Shown here one piece after another: positions 53,833 through 63,350 of a stretch of DNA of 64,000 nt. Under the pieces are notes generated by a model. The model was not told the DNA's origin and did not search any database. It saw only the letters and a program-made list of their open reading frames with translations. A program made the position numbers and the translations under genes. Within the stretch, counting starts at the first letter, position 1; every line of letters starts with the position of its first letter. This stretch comes from Simiduia aestuariiviva (lineage in GTDB: Bacteria; Pseudomonadota; Gammaproteobacteria; Pseudomonadales; Cellvibrionaceae). The stretch is taken from assembly GCF_014192475.1 (NCBI RefSeq), contig NZ_JACHXZ010000001.1, positions 629,819 to 693,818 on the forward strand, in the 5' to 3' direction.

Positions 53833-56265
53833 TCAGAACTCGTATTTCAGTGACAGGTTGGTCGAGCGGCCCGCAATGGAGCGACCGCGGACATAGTCTG
53901 TGCCATTGATGGCGACCGGTGTGTTTTCTTCCGCCTCGGTCATGCCCACTGCATCGGTGAGGTTGTTCACGGACAGCGTGGCGGTAACGCCCTCGGCGAG
54001 TTGATAGCGAATGAACGCGTTAAGGTAGGCGTAGCCATCGAGCTTGTAGTCGTTGGCGTCTTGGGCGTAGGAATCCGCGGTACCAATCAGGTTGACGCCC
54101 ATTGAGTGACCCTGCCAGAAGTAGGTGGCGTTAGCCGAGTAGACCAGATCGGCCTGTCGGCGTGGCTTGTTGCCGATCAGGCTGGCGTCATTGGACGCAC
54201 TGATTTCGGCGTCGGTCCAGGTGAGTGTGCCAAACAGTGACAGCTTGTCGAAGTTGGCGATCGCCTCCAGTTCCACTCCGGTGGATTCATATTCACGTAC
54301 CCGCGCGGTATTGGTGGCGCCGCTGGTGCCTTCGGAGTTCACATCGTCGGTTTCCACGTAGAAGGCGGTGGCAAAAATCCCGAAAACATCGCCCTCATTT
54401 TTCACACCAAACTCATATTGGCGCACCATGTTTTCCACCGCGCCATCCACTACCCGGCCGTTGGTAATAAAGCCGCCGTCACCCAGCCGGTCGGCGTTTG
54501 CGCGGCCACCCTCACTGATGTTGGCAAACAGTGCGGTGTTGTCGTTCAGCAGCCAGTTGGCCCCCAGTGCATAGGAGGTGTAGGCCCAGTCATAGCGGTA
54601 TTGCGAGCCGGCAATGGCGGCCTGGGTGATGACCTGGGCGTGGCTTTCAGCCAGGCTGATGTTGCCATCGTTGTTGAAATCAATGGCGGCATTTTCGCCA
54701 AATGCATAGTGTCCCACACCTTCGCCATCGTCGTAGCGCACACTGGCACTCAGGATGAGGGTGTCGGTGACGTCGGCACTGACAGCCAGATAGACCGCGT
54801 CAACCTGGGTAGACAGTTCTGTGTCGCGGTAGCAGCAGTAGCCCCAGTCGGGCGCGCCGTAGGCCACCAGTCCGCCGGTGGTAAGCGCGTTATTGCCTTC
54901 ATAGGCATCCAGCAGGCGCACATCGTCCGACACGTCGGCCAGGTAGGTTTGCCAGTACCAGTTCACATCCACATCCTGGCTGGCGGTGTAGTAGCCACCG
55001 GTAATTTCCATGTTCTCGAATCGCTTGGTCAGGCTGATATCGTTGGTGAAGTTATTCAGGCTTTTGATGTCATTGTCGAAGCTGCGGATATTCTGGATCA
55101 GGCCATTGCCATTGAGGTTGGCCAATTCAGACGCCGTCAGTAACTGGCCGGCATTGGCGCCGCTGGCGTAGGCGAGGCCGTCGGCATCAGTAAGCACGCC
55201 GGAGATGCCGGATGGGTTCTCTGCGCTGCCCAGTGCTGCGGTAAAGGCGCCAAAGAAATTACCGCTGTTCTGCGCCACCCGGATTTTTTCTTTCAGCGTC
55301 AGGCTGTCGGTAAAGTCCACCTCAAATTCGCCGCCAATCACGTGGGAGCTCACCTTGCTGCCGTTGCCGATGCTGGCGTTGCGGATGCCCGTGCCGCCAT
55401 CGCCGGTGCGTACACGCAGCATTTCGGCCGGCAGGTTGGAGCCGGTCAGCGCGTCGAAGCCGGGCACGCTGTCGCTGCTGGCAAGCATGGGCATCGGCAG
55501 GTAGGTGCTGGTCTGGTCGTCGAGCATTTTGACGTAGACTCGAGCATGTCCGCGCTCGAAGCCACGTCGCACGCTGAGCTTGATCTGGCCACCATCATTG
55601 CCGTTGAAACCGGTTTCGCGCACGCCTTCACCCTGACGGTAGTAGCCGCCCACGTGGAAAGCCCAGTCGCCCACCGGCAAGCCGTACTCAAAATCCAAGC
55701 GGGTGCTGTCGTAGTCCAGCCCGGCGCTCAGGCCGATGGAGCCACCTTCTTCCTCGCCGGTCTTGCTGACAAAGTTGATCACCCCGGCGGGCGAGTTACT
55801 CGCCATCGTGGCGGCGGTTGAGCCCTTCAGCGCCTCGATGCGATCAACGCTCCAGTCGTAGCTGATGAAGTTGTCGGCGTTGCCGACGATGATGTCGCCG
55901 AACTGCAGTGCCGGCAGCCCATCTTCGTGCAGCTGCAGGAATTTACCGCCGCCCGACGCCACCGGAATACCGCGTACGGAAATGTTGGTATTGCTTTCTC
56001 CCGCGGAGGACTCCGAGCGGATGCCGGGGATCGAACGGAATATTTCCGTGGTGGAGCGGGGGACGGTGTTGTCGATCCGTTCATTGCTGACTGTGGTGAT
56101 CGAGGCCGAGGCGTCCATTTTGGATTTTGCGCCGGGGATGGCTGTGACCACCACCTCTTCCAGAGCCAGTGTTTCCGCCAGGACTGGCGCTGAACAGACC
56201 AGCGACAGGCCCGCGATCAGCAGGGCGAGGGGACGGGGGGAAAATGAAGGGGTAGGCTTCATCAT
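53833..56265 (-). CDS. TonB-dependent receptor of the sucrose cluster
   Basis: 810 residues. A signal peptide (1-30, ending LAE), a TonB box (ALEEVVVTAIPG), plug domain (about 50-170) and beta-barrel ending in LSLKYEF. ATG 56265 has GGAGAG upstream. Divergent from the MFS permease, with paired LacI-type operators between. By context it imports sucrose or a short fructoside over the outer membrane. Confidence 0.9.
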   Translation of the reverse strand: MMKPTPSFSPRPLALLIAGLSLVCSAPVLAETLALEEVVVTAIPGAKSKMDASASITTVSNERIDNTVPRSTTEIFRSIPGIRSESSAGESNTNISVRGIPVASGGGKFLQLHEDGLPALQFGDIIVGNADNFISYDWSVDRIEALKGSTAATMASNSPAGVINFVSKTGEEEGGSIGLSAGLDYDSTRLDFEYGLPVGDWAFHVGGYYRQGEGVRETGFNGNDGGQIKLSVRRGFERGHARVYVKMLDDQTSTYLPMPMLASSDSVPGFDALTGSNLPAEMLRVRTGDGGTGIRNASIGNGSKVSSHVIGGEFEVDFTDSLTLKEKIRVAQNSGNFFGAFTAALGSAENPSGISGVLTDADGLAYASGANAGQLLTASELANLNGNGLIQNIRSFDNDIKSLNNFTNDISLTKRFENMEITGGYYTASQDVDVNWYWQTYLADVSDDVRLLDAYEGNNALTTGGLVAYGAPDWGYCCYRDTELSTQVDAVYLAVSADVTDTLILSASVRYDDGEGVGHYAFGENAAIDFNNDGNISLAESHAQVITQAAIAGSQYRYDWAYTSYALGANWLLNDNTALFANISEGGRANADRLGDGGFITNGRVVDGAVENMVRQYEFGVKNEGDVFGIFATAFYVETDDVNSEGTSGATNTARVREYESTGVELEAIANFDKLSLFGTLTWTDAEISASNDASLIGNKPRRQADLVYSANATYFWQGHSMGVNLIGTADSYAQDANDYKLDGYAYLNAFIRYQLAEGVTATLSVNNLTDAVGMTEAEENTPVAINGTDYVRGRSIAGRSTNLSLKYEF

Positions 56266-56326
56266 GGCGTTGCTCTCCGATTATTGTTGTTGATGGTATT
56301 CGTAGGCTCTATAGAGCGCATAGTTG

Positions 56327-56387
56327 TTGCAACCGATTGCAGCATACTTTGCAACCGGTTGCAATGGGTAATTTTTGTGCATACAAT
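56327..56387 (+). promoter_or_regulatory. Paired LacI-type operators and permease promoter
   Basis: Operator 1 TTGCAACCGATTGCAG (56327-56342) and operator 2 TTGCAACCGGTTGCAA (56349-56364, perfect 16-bp palindrome) are 22 bp apart, about two helical turns. The right half of operator 2 is the -35 TTGCAA (56359-56364) of a plus-strand promoter with 17-bp spacer and -10 TACAAT (56382-56387). A further palindrome GCTCTATAGAGC lies at 56306-56317 on the receptor side. Confidence 0.85.
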
Positions 56388-56423
56388 TCAAAAAATAACC
56401 ATAAACCACTGTGAGAGCTTTCC

Positions 56424-57629
56424 ATGAAACCTGCTGCCGCTAGGCCCGACTTCCGGTCAATCAAGCTGTTGACTTACATGATGTTCTTCATTTTTGCGAT
56501 GACTACGGACGCCGTCGGAGTCATCATTCCCGAGGTAATCCGGCAGTTTGACCTGAGCCTTACCCAAGCGGCCACCTTCCATTACGGCACTATGATCGCG
56601 ATTGCCCTGAGTGGCATTTGCCTTGGGTTTCTGGCAGACCGGTTGGGGCGCAAACTGGCTATCTTGCTTGGTTTGGGCTTATTTTCCGTGGCCTGCTTTC
56701 TGTTTGTGCTGGGTAGCGGCTTTATCTATTTTCTTTGCCTGCTGCTGGTATCTGGCGTGGCCATTGGTGTGTTTAAGACGGCGGCGTTGGCTTTGGTGGG
56801 AGACATATCGGTGGATTGTCGGGAGCACACTTCCACCATGAATCTGGTGGAGGGCTTTTTTGGCGTGGGAGCAATTCTGGGCCCGACCCTGGTCACTTAT
56901 TTGCTGAGTCGCGGCGTCGACTGGACCTATGTATATCTGTTGGCCGGGATATGTGCAGTGCTGCTGCTCATGCTCGCTTCGCGCACCCGCTATCCCAGGC
57001 ATGTACAGCCGCAGCGCCCCGTAAAGTGGACGGCGGCCTTCGCCAAGATGCGCGATCCTTATGCTTTGTTTTTTTCTGCTGGTATTGCTTTGTATGTGGT
57101 GGTTGAGGCGGCAATCTATGTGTGGATGCCAACGCTGTTGTTGGACTACCAGGGCGACTGGACTGAGCTGGCGGCTTATGCGTTGTCGATATTCTTCGTG
57201 TTTCGCGCCGCCGGACGATTCCTTGGCGCTTGGATCCTGATGATCCTGGATTGGAAGCTGGCGCTGGTGCTGTTTACTGGCGGGATTCTGGTTTGTTACA
57301 TGTTAAGTGTTGCGCTGGGCGTGGACGTGGCGCTTTGGCTACTGCCATTGTCTGGGCTGTTTATGTCGATCGTCTACCCAACGTTGAACTCCAAGGGTAT
57401 CAGTTGCTTTCCGGTCTGTGAGCACGGGGCAGTGGCTGGCTTGATCTTGTTTTTCACGGCAGTAGCCGCTGCACTCGGTCCGCTTCTGATGGGTGTTCTG
57501 GGGGATTGGCTGGGCCATATCAACTACGGCTTTGTCCTGTGTCTGATCTGTGCAGCACTGCTGTGGCTGGGAGCCGTATTCAACTGGCTGAAAGATCCCG
57601 CTGCCGAGCGATTGGCGATAGGTGTGTGA
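56424..57629 (+). CDS. MFS sugar permease of the sucrose cluster
   Basis: 401 residues, 12 helices. The first-half signature GICLGFLADRLGRKLAILLGLGLF and a related second-half loop mark the major facilitator superfamily; the closest type by context is the sugar:proton symporter subgroup. It would carry sucrose across the inner membrane to the cytoplasmic GH68-like enzyme. Start ATG 56424 lies 37 bp after the predicted -10. Confidence 0.87.
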   Translation: MKPAAARPDFRSIKLLTYMMFFIFAMTTDAVGVIIPEVIRQFDLSLTQAATFHYGTMIAIALSGICLGFLADRLGRKLAILLGLGLFSVACFLFVLGSGFIYFLCLLLVSGVAIGVFKTAALALVGDISVDCREHTSTMNLVEGFFGVGAILGPTLVTYLLSRGVDWTYVYLLAGICAVLLLMLASRTRYPRHVQPQRPVKWTAAFAKMRDPYALFFSAGIALYVVVEAAIYVWMPTLLLDYQGDWTELAAYALSIFFVFRAAGRFLGAWILMILDWKLALVLFTGGILVCYMLSVALGVDVALWLLPLSGLFMSIVYPTLNSKGISCFPVCEHGAVAGLILFFTAVAAALGPLLMGVLGDWLGHINYGFVLCLICAALLWLGAVFNWLKDPAAERLAIGV

Positions 57630-57683
57630 TGTGGGTGGCGGCAGATTTATTTACAATAGCGGAAATTTATCACAGGAATTTCT

Positions 57684-58142
57684 ATGCTGCCGCCTACCGA
57701 TGTCGCCCACAAACTCAACGCTTTTTTTGACGAGCACCTGCCGTTAACCGGCTTCATGGGGTTGCGGTTGGACCACTACGACGGCCAGACGCTGGTACTG
57801 AAGGCGCCACTGGCGCCGAACATCAATGATAAATCCACCGCCTTTGGCGGCAGCCTCTACAATGCGGCGGTTATGGCCTGCTGGGGCATGATCTACCTGC
57901 AGACACAAGCGCGCGGCGTGAAATGCAATCAAGTGGTCGCCGAGGGCAAAATAAAATACAAAGCCCCGGTGCAAGGTGATATCCGTGCCATCTGCCAAGC
58001 GCCATCGCCGGACCAACTAAACGCCTTATTTGACGCCTTCAATAGCAACGGCAAAGCCAGTATCTGGCTGAGCGCCACCATAGAATGCAGTGGTCGGCTG
58101 GCGGTGGAGTTTGAGGGGAAGTACGCGATTCTAGGCGCTTAG
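57684..58142 (+). CDS. YiiD C-terminal-type thioesterase
   Basis: 152 residues of the hot-dog fold. FMGLRLDHYDGQTLVLKAPLAPNINDKSTAFGGSLYNAAVMACWGM is the typical YiiD_C segment, with NDKSTAFGGS as the family motif. It likely hydrolyses an acyl-CoA or acyl-ACP thioester; substrate unknown. AGGAA precedes ATG 57684. It is 54 bp after the permease gene but is probably unrelated to sucrose. Confidence 0.82.
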   Translation: MLPPTDVAHKLNAFFDEHLPLTGFMGLRLDHYDGQTLVLKAPLAPNINDKSTAFGGSLYNAAVMACWGMIYLQTQARGVKCNQVVAEGKIKYKAPVQGDIRAICQAPSPDQLNALFDAFNSNGKASIWLSATIECSGRLAVEFEGKYAILGA

Positions 58143-58215
58143 GGAGTTATTACAGGCGCGCTCAAGAATACCCTTGTATTTATTTTCAGCCCTAAATTAG
58201 TTGGAGTTTTTAATG

Positions 58216-58884
58216 TCATTCTGTAAACGCTGAATAACGCTCAATTCTTTCTCTGGCCAATTCCTTATCTGAAGAATGCAGCAATGAGTTGCAGTGGCCC
58301 ATCAGCCGCTGCATATATTCTGCATGATCCCTATTATTTTTCTCCCAGAATTCGCCCGTCACCGAGACCTGCTTACCTTCACTGCCTTTCCTGACCAATA
58401 TTGCTTCATAAAACCATTTCCGCTCTTTTATTAGCTGCTCGTGTAGCAGTGTAAAAGGGCCGCCCGCTAAATAGTCTCGCAGATCGAAAATCGAATTGTT
58501 GGGGCACAGCAGAAAATCAACAGTGGCGTCTGGATTGTTGGTGACGATGGCGTCCAGCATGCTGGTGGCCAATTCGCCGCCTATGCCTGCGATGATGACA
58601 GCATGTCGCGGGCCGGATTTCAGGCGGAGTGTGGCAGCGTCTTGCGTTAGCAGTTGATAGCGGCTGCTGTCGATGTGGGTTAGCAACGGTGGGAGTAGGG
58701 CCATGATGTCGGCCACGCGATCGACGAAATGAACCTGCTTGCCGATTTCTCGGGTGAGCAAGTAGCGCCCCAGTAAGCCGTGATCACAGCAGCAATCCCA
58801 CACTTGATCGTAGGGAGTGCGTGAGTGTTGGCTATGAATAATGCGGGCGAGGAGCTGGAGGCGTTTGCCGAGTTGGATATCCAT
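58216..58884 (-). CDS. TrmK-type tRNA (adenine22-N1)-methyltransferase
   Basis: 222 residues from ATG 58884. Methyltransferase motif I reads VWDCCCDHGLLGRYLL, followed by VHFVDRVADIM, AVIIAGIGGELATSML and FLLCPNNSIFDLRDYL, which match COG2384/TrmK. It methylates N1 of A22 in tRNA with SAM. Convergent with the thioesterase gene, divergent from the solute-binding gene. Confidence 0.85.
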   Translation of the reverse strand: MDIQLGKRLQLLARIIHSQHSRTPYDQVWDCCCDHGLLGRYLLTREIGKQVHFVDRVADIMALLPPLLTHIDSSRYQLLTQDAATLRLKSGPRHAVIIAGIGGELATSMLDAIVTNNPDATVDFLLCPNNSIFDLRDYLAGGPFTLLHEQLIKERKWFYEAILVRKGSEGKQVSVTGEFWEKNNRDHAEYMQRLMGHCNSLLHSSDKELARERIERYSAFTE

Positions 58885-58996
58885 GGTGACAGTGTGTCCG
58901 AATAAGGCAGCAATGCTAGCAGATATCATTGCCATTATGGCAATGACAGCTCAGAAATTAGACTATATTTGCTGCTAGGTGATTGTTTTCATAGGA

Positions 58997-59794
58997 ATGG
59001 TGGCTGTGAACAAGGTCGTTTCATCGTTTAACGTTGCAGCATGCGTGTTGGCAGCATGTCTATACGCATCTCAATCTGCTGCAGAGCGCGTGGCGGACGA
59101 TGGTGAACATGTTCGAAAAGTGACCATTGGTATGGGGAATTTCGAACCCTATTTTGTTGAGCGCAATCAATCCGGAATTTTTGCCGATCTTATTCGTGAG
59201 ATATTTTCTGAGATTCCTAACGCCGAACCTGCTTTTGTATTTGGACACAGTAATAACTCGCTGCTGGCCAACTATAATGCGGGTCGACTGGATGCCGTAG
59301 CTAACCTTTTTGATTCTGCCGACATAGATACATGTAGGAGCGACCCTGTATTTCGGTTTCGGGACGTGGCGATTACATTGGCGGAAGACGCCATATCGAT
59401 TTCGACGGTGTCAGCACTGAAAGGTAAAAGTATTGTGACATTTGAGGGAGCTCGGAACTTTTTTGGGAGCGAGTTTTCGCAATTGATCGATGACAAACAT
59501 TATCAGGAAGTGGGCAAGCCAGAGCTACAAGCTAAAATATTATTTAGTCTGCGTTACCAAGTCAGTGTGGGTGACTTGTTTATTTTCCTAAATGCAAAAA
59601 AGAAGCTTGAGCAGCGTGCACATTCTTTGAGTGAAGTGGTTGTTCATGACATCTTTCCAAAAATTGAGTCGCGTATGGGGTTCAAGGACGCTGCGCTTTG
59701 CCAAACATTTAACGCTGCGCTAAAGAAGGTGCGCGAGAGTGGCCGATACGAAGCAATCTACAGTGATCATCTGCAGGCATTAACGGCCAAGTAG
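58997..59794 (+). CDS. Periplasmic solute-binding-like protein
   Basis: About 265 residues. A signal peptide (ending SQSAAE) and a family-3 solute-binding fold: VTIGMGNFEPYFVERNQSGIFADLIREIF and the lobe-2 stretch LKGKSIVTFEGARNF. Start ATG 58997 is in frame with GTG 58979, 59000 and 59006; the last has the better SD spacing. It is convergent with the MASE1 hybrid kinase 17 bp away. No permease genes near, so ligand sensing or scavenging is open. Confidence 0.72.
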   Translation: MVAVNKVVSSFNVAACVLAACLYASQSAAERVADDGEHVRKVTIGMGNFEPYFVERNQSGIFADLIREIFSEIPNAEPAFVFGHSNNSLLANYNAGRLDAVANLFDSADIDTCRSDPVFRFRDVAITLAEDAISISTVSALKGKSIVTFEGARNFFGSEFSQLIDDKHYQEVGKPELQAKILFSLRYQVSVGDLFIFLNAKKKLEQRAHSLSEVVVHDIFPKIESRMGFKDAALCQTFNAALKKVRESGRYEAIYSDHLQALTAK

Positions 59795-59811
59795 TTTCAG
59801 AATTTTACTAT

Positions 59812-62625
59812 TCACGTTATTGCTTGCTTAGTCTCAGTTAAGCATTTTCGAATCTTTTCGATTAGATCCACTTCGTCAATGGGTTTGGCTACATGGGCGT
59901 TCATGCCGGCGCTTAGGCTGGCGTCGACATCGTTCTTGACGGCGTTCGCGGTCATGGCGATGATGGGTAGATTGCTGTGCGACTCCTGTGCACGAATCTG
60001 TCGAGTGGCTTCAATTCCATCCATTTCTGGCATTTGGATATCCATAAGTACTAGGTCGAATGCCGGTGTGTTTTTAATAATTTCAAGGGCTTCAACGCCG
60101 TTGTTGGCCAGTGTTACTGTCGCGCCAAAATCTTCCATCATAAACCGTGCAATTTCCTGATTTATTGGAATATCTTCTACGATCAATACGTTCTTTCCTC
60201 GCAAAAGTTGCGTGTAGTCGTCTGGAACCACTTCTGTAGTGGTGGCTTGTGGCTGTTGGTCGATATGTTCAAGACTGATGCTGGCGTCTGGATTTTCCAC
60301 GGCCAATGTCAGACGTACGGTGACTTGGGTTCCTACGCACAGTTCACTCTCTATTTCTATGGAGCCTCCCATAGACTCCGCCAATTTCTTACATATGCTG
60401 AGTCCTAGTCCGGTCCCACCAAATTTTCGAGTGGTGCTTACATCGGCTTGGTGGAAGGCGTTGAAAAGTGTATGAATCTCAGCCTTATCTATGCCAATGC
60501 CTGTGTCTTGTACGGTAAATGTCAAGTCGGCCGTGCTGCCCGTTTGGTCTAGGTCGGAAATGGATAAGCTGAGTTTGACCTGGCCGCGCGAGGTGAACTT
60601 GATTGCGTTGCCGCAGATATTTAGAAGTATTTGTTCCACTCTTAATCCGTCGCCAATAAACCGCTCTGGTGCGCGCTCTGGCAGGTCGAAGATAAAATCT
60701 ATGTTTTTAGCCTGTGCTTCAGTTGAAAAGATCGCGTGTATTCTTTTCAGGGATTCGCGCAAATTAAACGGATGCTTGTCTAGAGCGAATTGTCCGGACT
60801 CGATTTTGGAGTAGTCTAGCGTTTGATTGATCAAATCCATTAGCGCGCTTGCGGCAGTTTTAGCCTTGGTTAAGTAGTGAGTTTGTTCTGGGGTAGTGGT
60901 TGTTTTCATGCATAAAGATATTAATCCTGTGACCGCGTGCAGGGGCGTTCGCAGCTCGTGGCTCATATTGGCCAAAAAGTTTGTTTTTGCTTTGTTGGCG
61001 AATTCCGCCTGTTCTTTTGCTTTTTGCAGTTCACTGGTTTTTAGCTTGACTTCTTCTTGAACAGAGGCCGTGTGACCAGTGATGAGCAGGATGAACCCTT
61101 GAATGAGCGCCGCCAGTAAAAACCCAAACGTCAAAATATTCCAGCTACTCCAATCTTTTGAAATCAAAGCGAAGTTTTCATCCGGCGAAAATGTAAAGGC
61201 TAAGGTTCGCTCGCCAAATTTTGCAGTGTAAACGATGCTTGAGTATCCGCGGGAAGCGGTGGCCTTGTTGTTTATTAAGTCTATTGATTGGTTTCGATCT
61301 GTGACGTCCATCAGTGAAAAGTTAAAGTTCTTCACTTTGGCTTTGTCAATTAGGTCTGTAAAAAGCCTATTGAACGTAAACACGCCGCTAATAAAGCCAA
61401 GTAATCTGGTGGGTGTATATAAGGTTGTGTTTGCATTGGCGGTTTGGCTGGCGACATGGTGGTAAATCGGTCGATATAAGATAACAGACATCGACGTTTC
61501 GGTGGCTTGTACTAACTGCAATGGCTGGGTCGCCACGGGTCGCCGCAAAGCATGGGCATTTTCAAGTGCGCGAAGTCGCGAGGCATTGGCGCCTAAATTC
61601 AGACCTACGGCCCGCTCATTTCCTTGCTGCGGGTAAATGTATTGTACAGGGTAGTAGCGTGACCGCTGCTCTGCGGTTACGAGCTCGCCACCGCTGCCAA
61701 TCTCAGTAAGGCGAAAGGCATCACCTAACTGCTGCTGCATCTGTCGTTCAAATTCCGGGCGATCAGAATTGCTCAGCACAGGTATCCATCCTACCGCAGT
61801 AATCAGGTCGTCTTCGGCGAGTAAGATGGAAGAGGCGGCATTGAATCGGTCGGCGCTAATTGATTCAGATCCAATGATGACAGCCTCATAGGCCTTCAAC
61901 AGATTCTGAGCTACCCCAAGGCGCTCTTCAGCGGCTTGAAATATGTCGGCACTTTCAAGTTTAAGTTGTTGCTCTATTTGCAGCTTGCGGTTCTCCGCAG
62001 ACCACATAAATACCAACACAATGGCCATGAAAATCGAAATTGTCGGCAGCGCAATGCTGAAGCGTCGAGCCGTTGAAAGGTTCTTGTCTTGCGAAAGCAG
62101 AGTGAGCAGCAGGGGGGCGAAGAGCATGGTGCCAATGGTGTCGCCCGCCCACCAGGTAAACCACGTAAATGGCAGATTGCCAGCGTTAATGAGGCCATTG
62201 GCTAGCAGCGCAGAGCTCCCAAAGGAGGCGCCTATCACACACCCCAGTGGGCTGACCAAGAGTAAAAAATAGCCAATGTTGCGGGGGGTGTCGATACAAA
62301 ACACTTCTCCTAAAAAGCGCCGATAAAGCCAGTGGGCCACGCCGGCCTGAGTGGCGGCGCCAACGCAAATCATTGCGGGCAGGGGCAAGAGGCCCCAGCT
62401 TAGCGCTGTAAACCCATTGCTGATCACACCCAAATTCAAACAAAAAGAGCCCAGCGCTATGCCGAGAAGTGCCGCAGTGCGTGGCAATAGCATCACACAG
62501 GCTAGCGCAATGCCGGCGGCGGGCCATATAGCTGAGGCAAATCCCGGTGGAATGGCGAGCATCAACCCCAAACGGCCCGCAATATAGTAGGCTCCAGCGG
62601 CTAGCAGCACATACAGTAGGTGCAT
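59812..62625 (-). CDS. MASE1-CHASE hybrid sensor histidine kinase with receiver
   Basis: 937 residues from ATG 62625 (TTG 62643 is in frame). N-terminal MASE1 membrane module of about eight helices (1-205; GLMLAIPPGFASAIWPAAGIAL), a CHASE-like periplasmic part (about 225-410), a helix, HisKA with MSHELRTPLHAV (His 556), HATPase (DTGIGI, GTGLGLSI) and one receiver (VEDIPINQ, Asp 862 in LMDIQMPEMDG). No HPt domain. It resembles the first hybrid kinase in the window only in the kinase core. No response regulator adjoins it. Confidence 0.92.
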   Translation of the reverse strand: MHLLYVLLAAGAYYIAGRLGLMLAIPPGFASAIWPAAGIALACVMLLPRTAALLGIALGSFCLNLGVISNGFTALSWGLLPLPAMICVGAATQAGVAHWLYRRFLGEVFCIDTPRNIGYFLLLVSPLGCVIGASFGSSALLANGLINAGNLPFTWFTWWAGDTIGTMLFAPLLLTLLSQDKNLSTARRFSIALPTISIFMAIVLVFMWSAENRKLQIEQQLKLESADIFQAAEERLGVAQNLLKAYEAVIIGSESISADRFNAASSILLAEDDLITAVGWIPVLSNSDRPEFERQMQQQLGDAFRLTEIGSGGELVTAEQRSRYYPVQYIYPQQGNERAVGLNLGANASRLRALENAHALRRPVATQPLQLVQATETSMSVILYRPIYHHVASQTANANTTLYTPTRLLGFISGVFTFNRLFTDLIDKAKVKNFNFSLMDVTDRNQSIDLINNKATASRGYSSIVYTAKFGERTLAFTFSPDENFALISKDWSSWNILTFGFLLAALIQGFILLITGHTASVQEEVKLKTSELQKAKEQAEFANKAKTNFLANMSHELRTPLHAVTGLISLCMKTTTTPEQTHYLTKAKTAASALMDLINQTLDYSKIESGQFALDKHPFNLRESLKRIHAIFSTEAQAKNIDFIFDLPERAPERFIGDGLRVEQILLNICGNAIKFTSRGQVKLSLSISDLDQTGSTADLTFTVQDTGIGIDKAEIHTLFNAFHQADVSTTRKFGGTGLGLSICKKLAESMGGSIEIESELCVGTQVTVRLTLAVENPDASISLEHIDQQPQATTTEVVPDDYTQLLRGKNVLIVEDIPINQEIARFMMEDFGATVTLANNGVEALEIIKNTPAFDLVLMDIQMPEMDGIEATRQIRAQESHSNLPIIAMTANAVKNDVDASLSAGMNAHVAKPIDEVDLIEKIRKCLTETKQAIT

Positions 62626-62865
62626 AAATTTAGACCCAGACAAAGTCCCAGAAGTTTAGCTCAGCACCCCTACCTTTGCCTGCCGCGGGCGGATATTACC
62701 CGCTAGACCTTGAAGTCACCTCATATTGCCCATAGATATAAACCTAGGGATTTCCTATAATCTCCCACCCGACGGCCCAGCGCCGCCGGTGTTCTAGCCG
62801 TAACGGCTTATCCGTTACCCCAGAATTTTTGAGTGAATTTTTCCTAATAGAAGTAGAGATTCACG
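62626..62865. other. Intergenic stretch between the MASE1 kinase and the repeat array
   Basis: 240 bp without a gene. It has a consensus TATAAT at 62756-62761 and GC-rich stems around 62775-62815, but no matching -35 at proper distance. Possible promoter or small RNA, unproven. Confidence 0.3.
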
Positions 62866-63350
62866 CAGAAAAATTTCGAAATAGGGGGGGCTAAGGCAAG
62901 GCACTCAAGGTGAAAAGCGCGGAGTGTACATATGTACATGAGCACTTTGAATCCGCAGAGCAACGCCGCATTAGGCTTCTCTATAAAGAAAAAATTTCAA
63001 AGTGTAGTGGTGTGAGATAAGGCGCCCAAGGCACTAAAAGCGAATCGCTACAGGACGTAGCTGATTAGAGCAATGCAGGAGCAATTGCCGAGCGTACATA
63101 GGTAAGTGATTGTCTACTTCCTGTATCCAACCCTTCGGGGTGCTCCGCACTCCCAAAATGATCCCGTCATTTTGGTGAGCAGTTTAGTGACCTCAGGGCA
63201 ACGCAATATCACGCCATTGTACGAAGAAAAGTTTCAAAGTGTAGTGGTGTGAGATAAGGCGCCCAAGGCACTAAAAGCGGAGCGTACATAGGTACGTGAG
63301 CAGTTTAGTGACCGCAGGGCAACGCAATATCACGCCAATACACGAAGAAA
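62866..63350. repeat. Three tandem copies of an intergenic repeat before ssrA
   Basis: Copies at about 62866-62989, 62986-63225 and 63222-63350 share AGATAAGGCGCCCAAGGCAC-type text, a GTACATA..GTAC core, GAGCAGTTTAGTGACC and GCAACGCAATATCACGCC. Copies 2 and 3 are nearly identical in their shared parts; copy 1 is diverged. Copy 2 carries two extra inserts (about 48 and 68 bp). Copy 3 ends exactly where the mature tmRNA begins. Confidence 0.82.

Noticed and set aside
54418..55143. 241-codon open frame antisense to the sucrose-cluster TonB receptor
   Set aside because: Low-complexity Val/Gly-rich translation that mirrors receptor codons; no independent support.
62866..63350. CRISPR array
   Set aside because: Units are over 100 bp, differ in length, and lack the regular short repeat/unique spacer pattern; no cas genes near.
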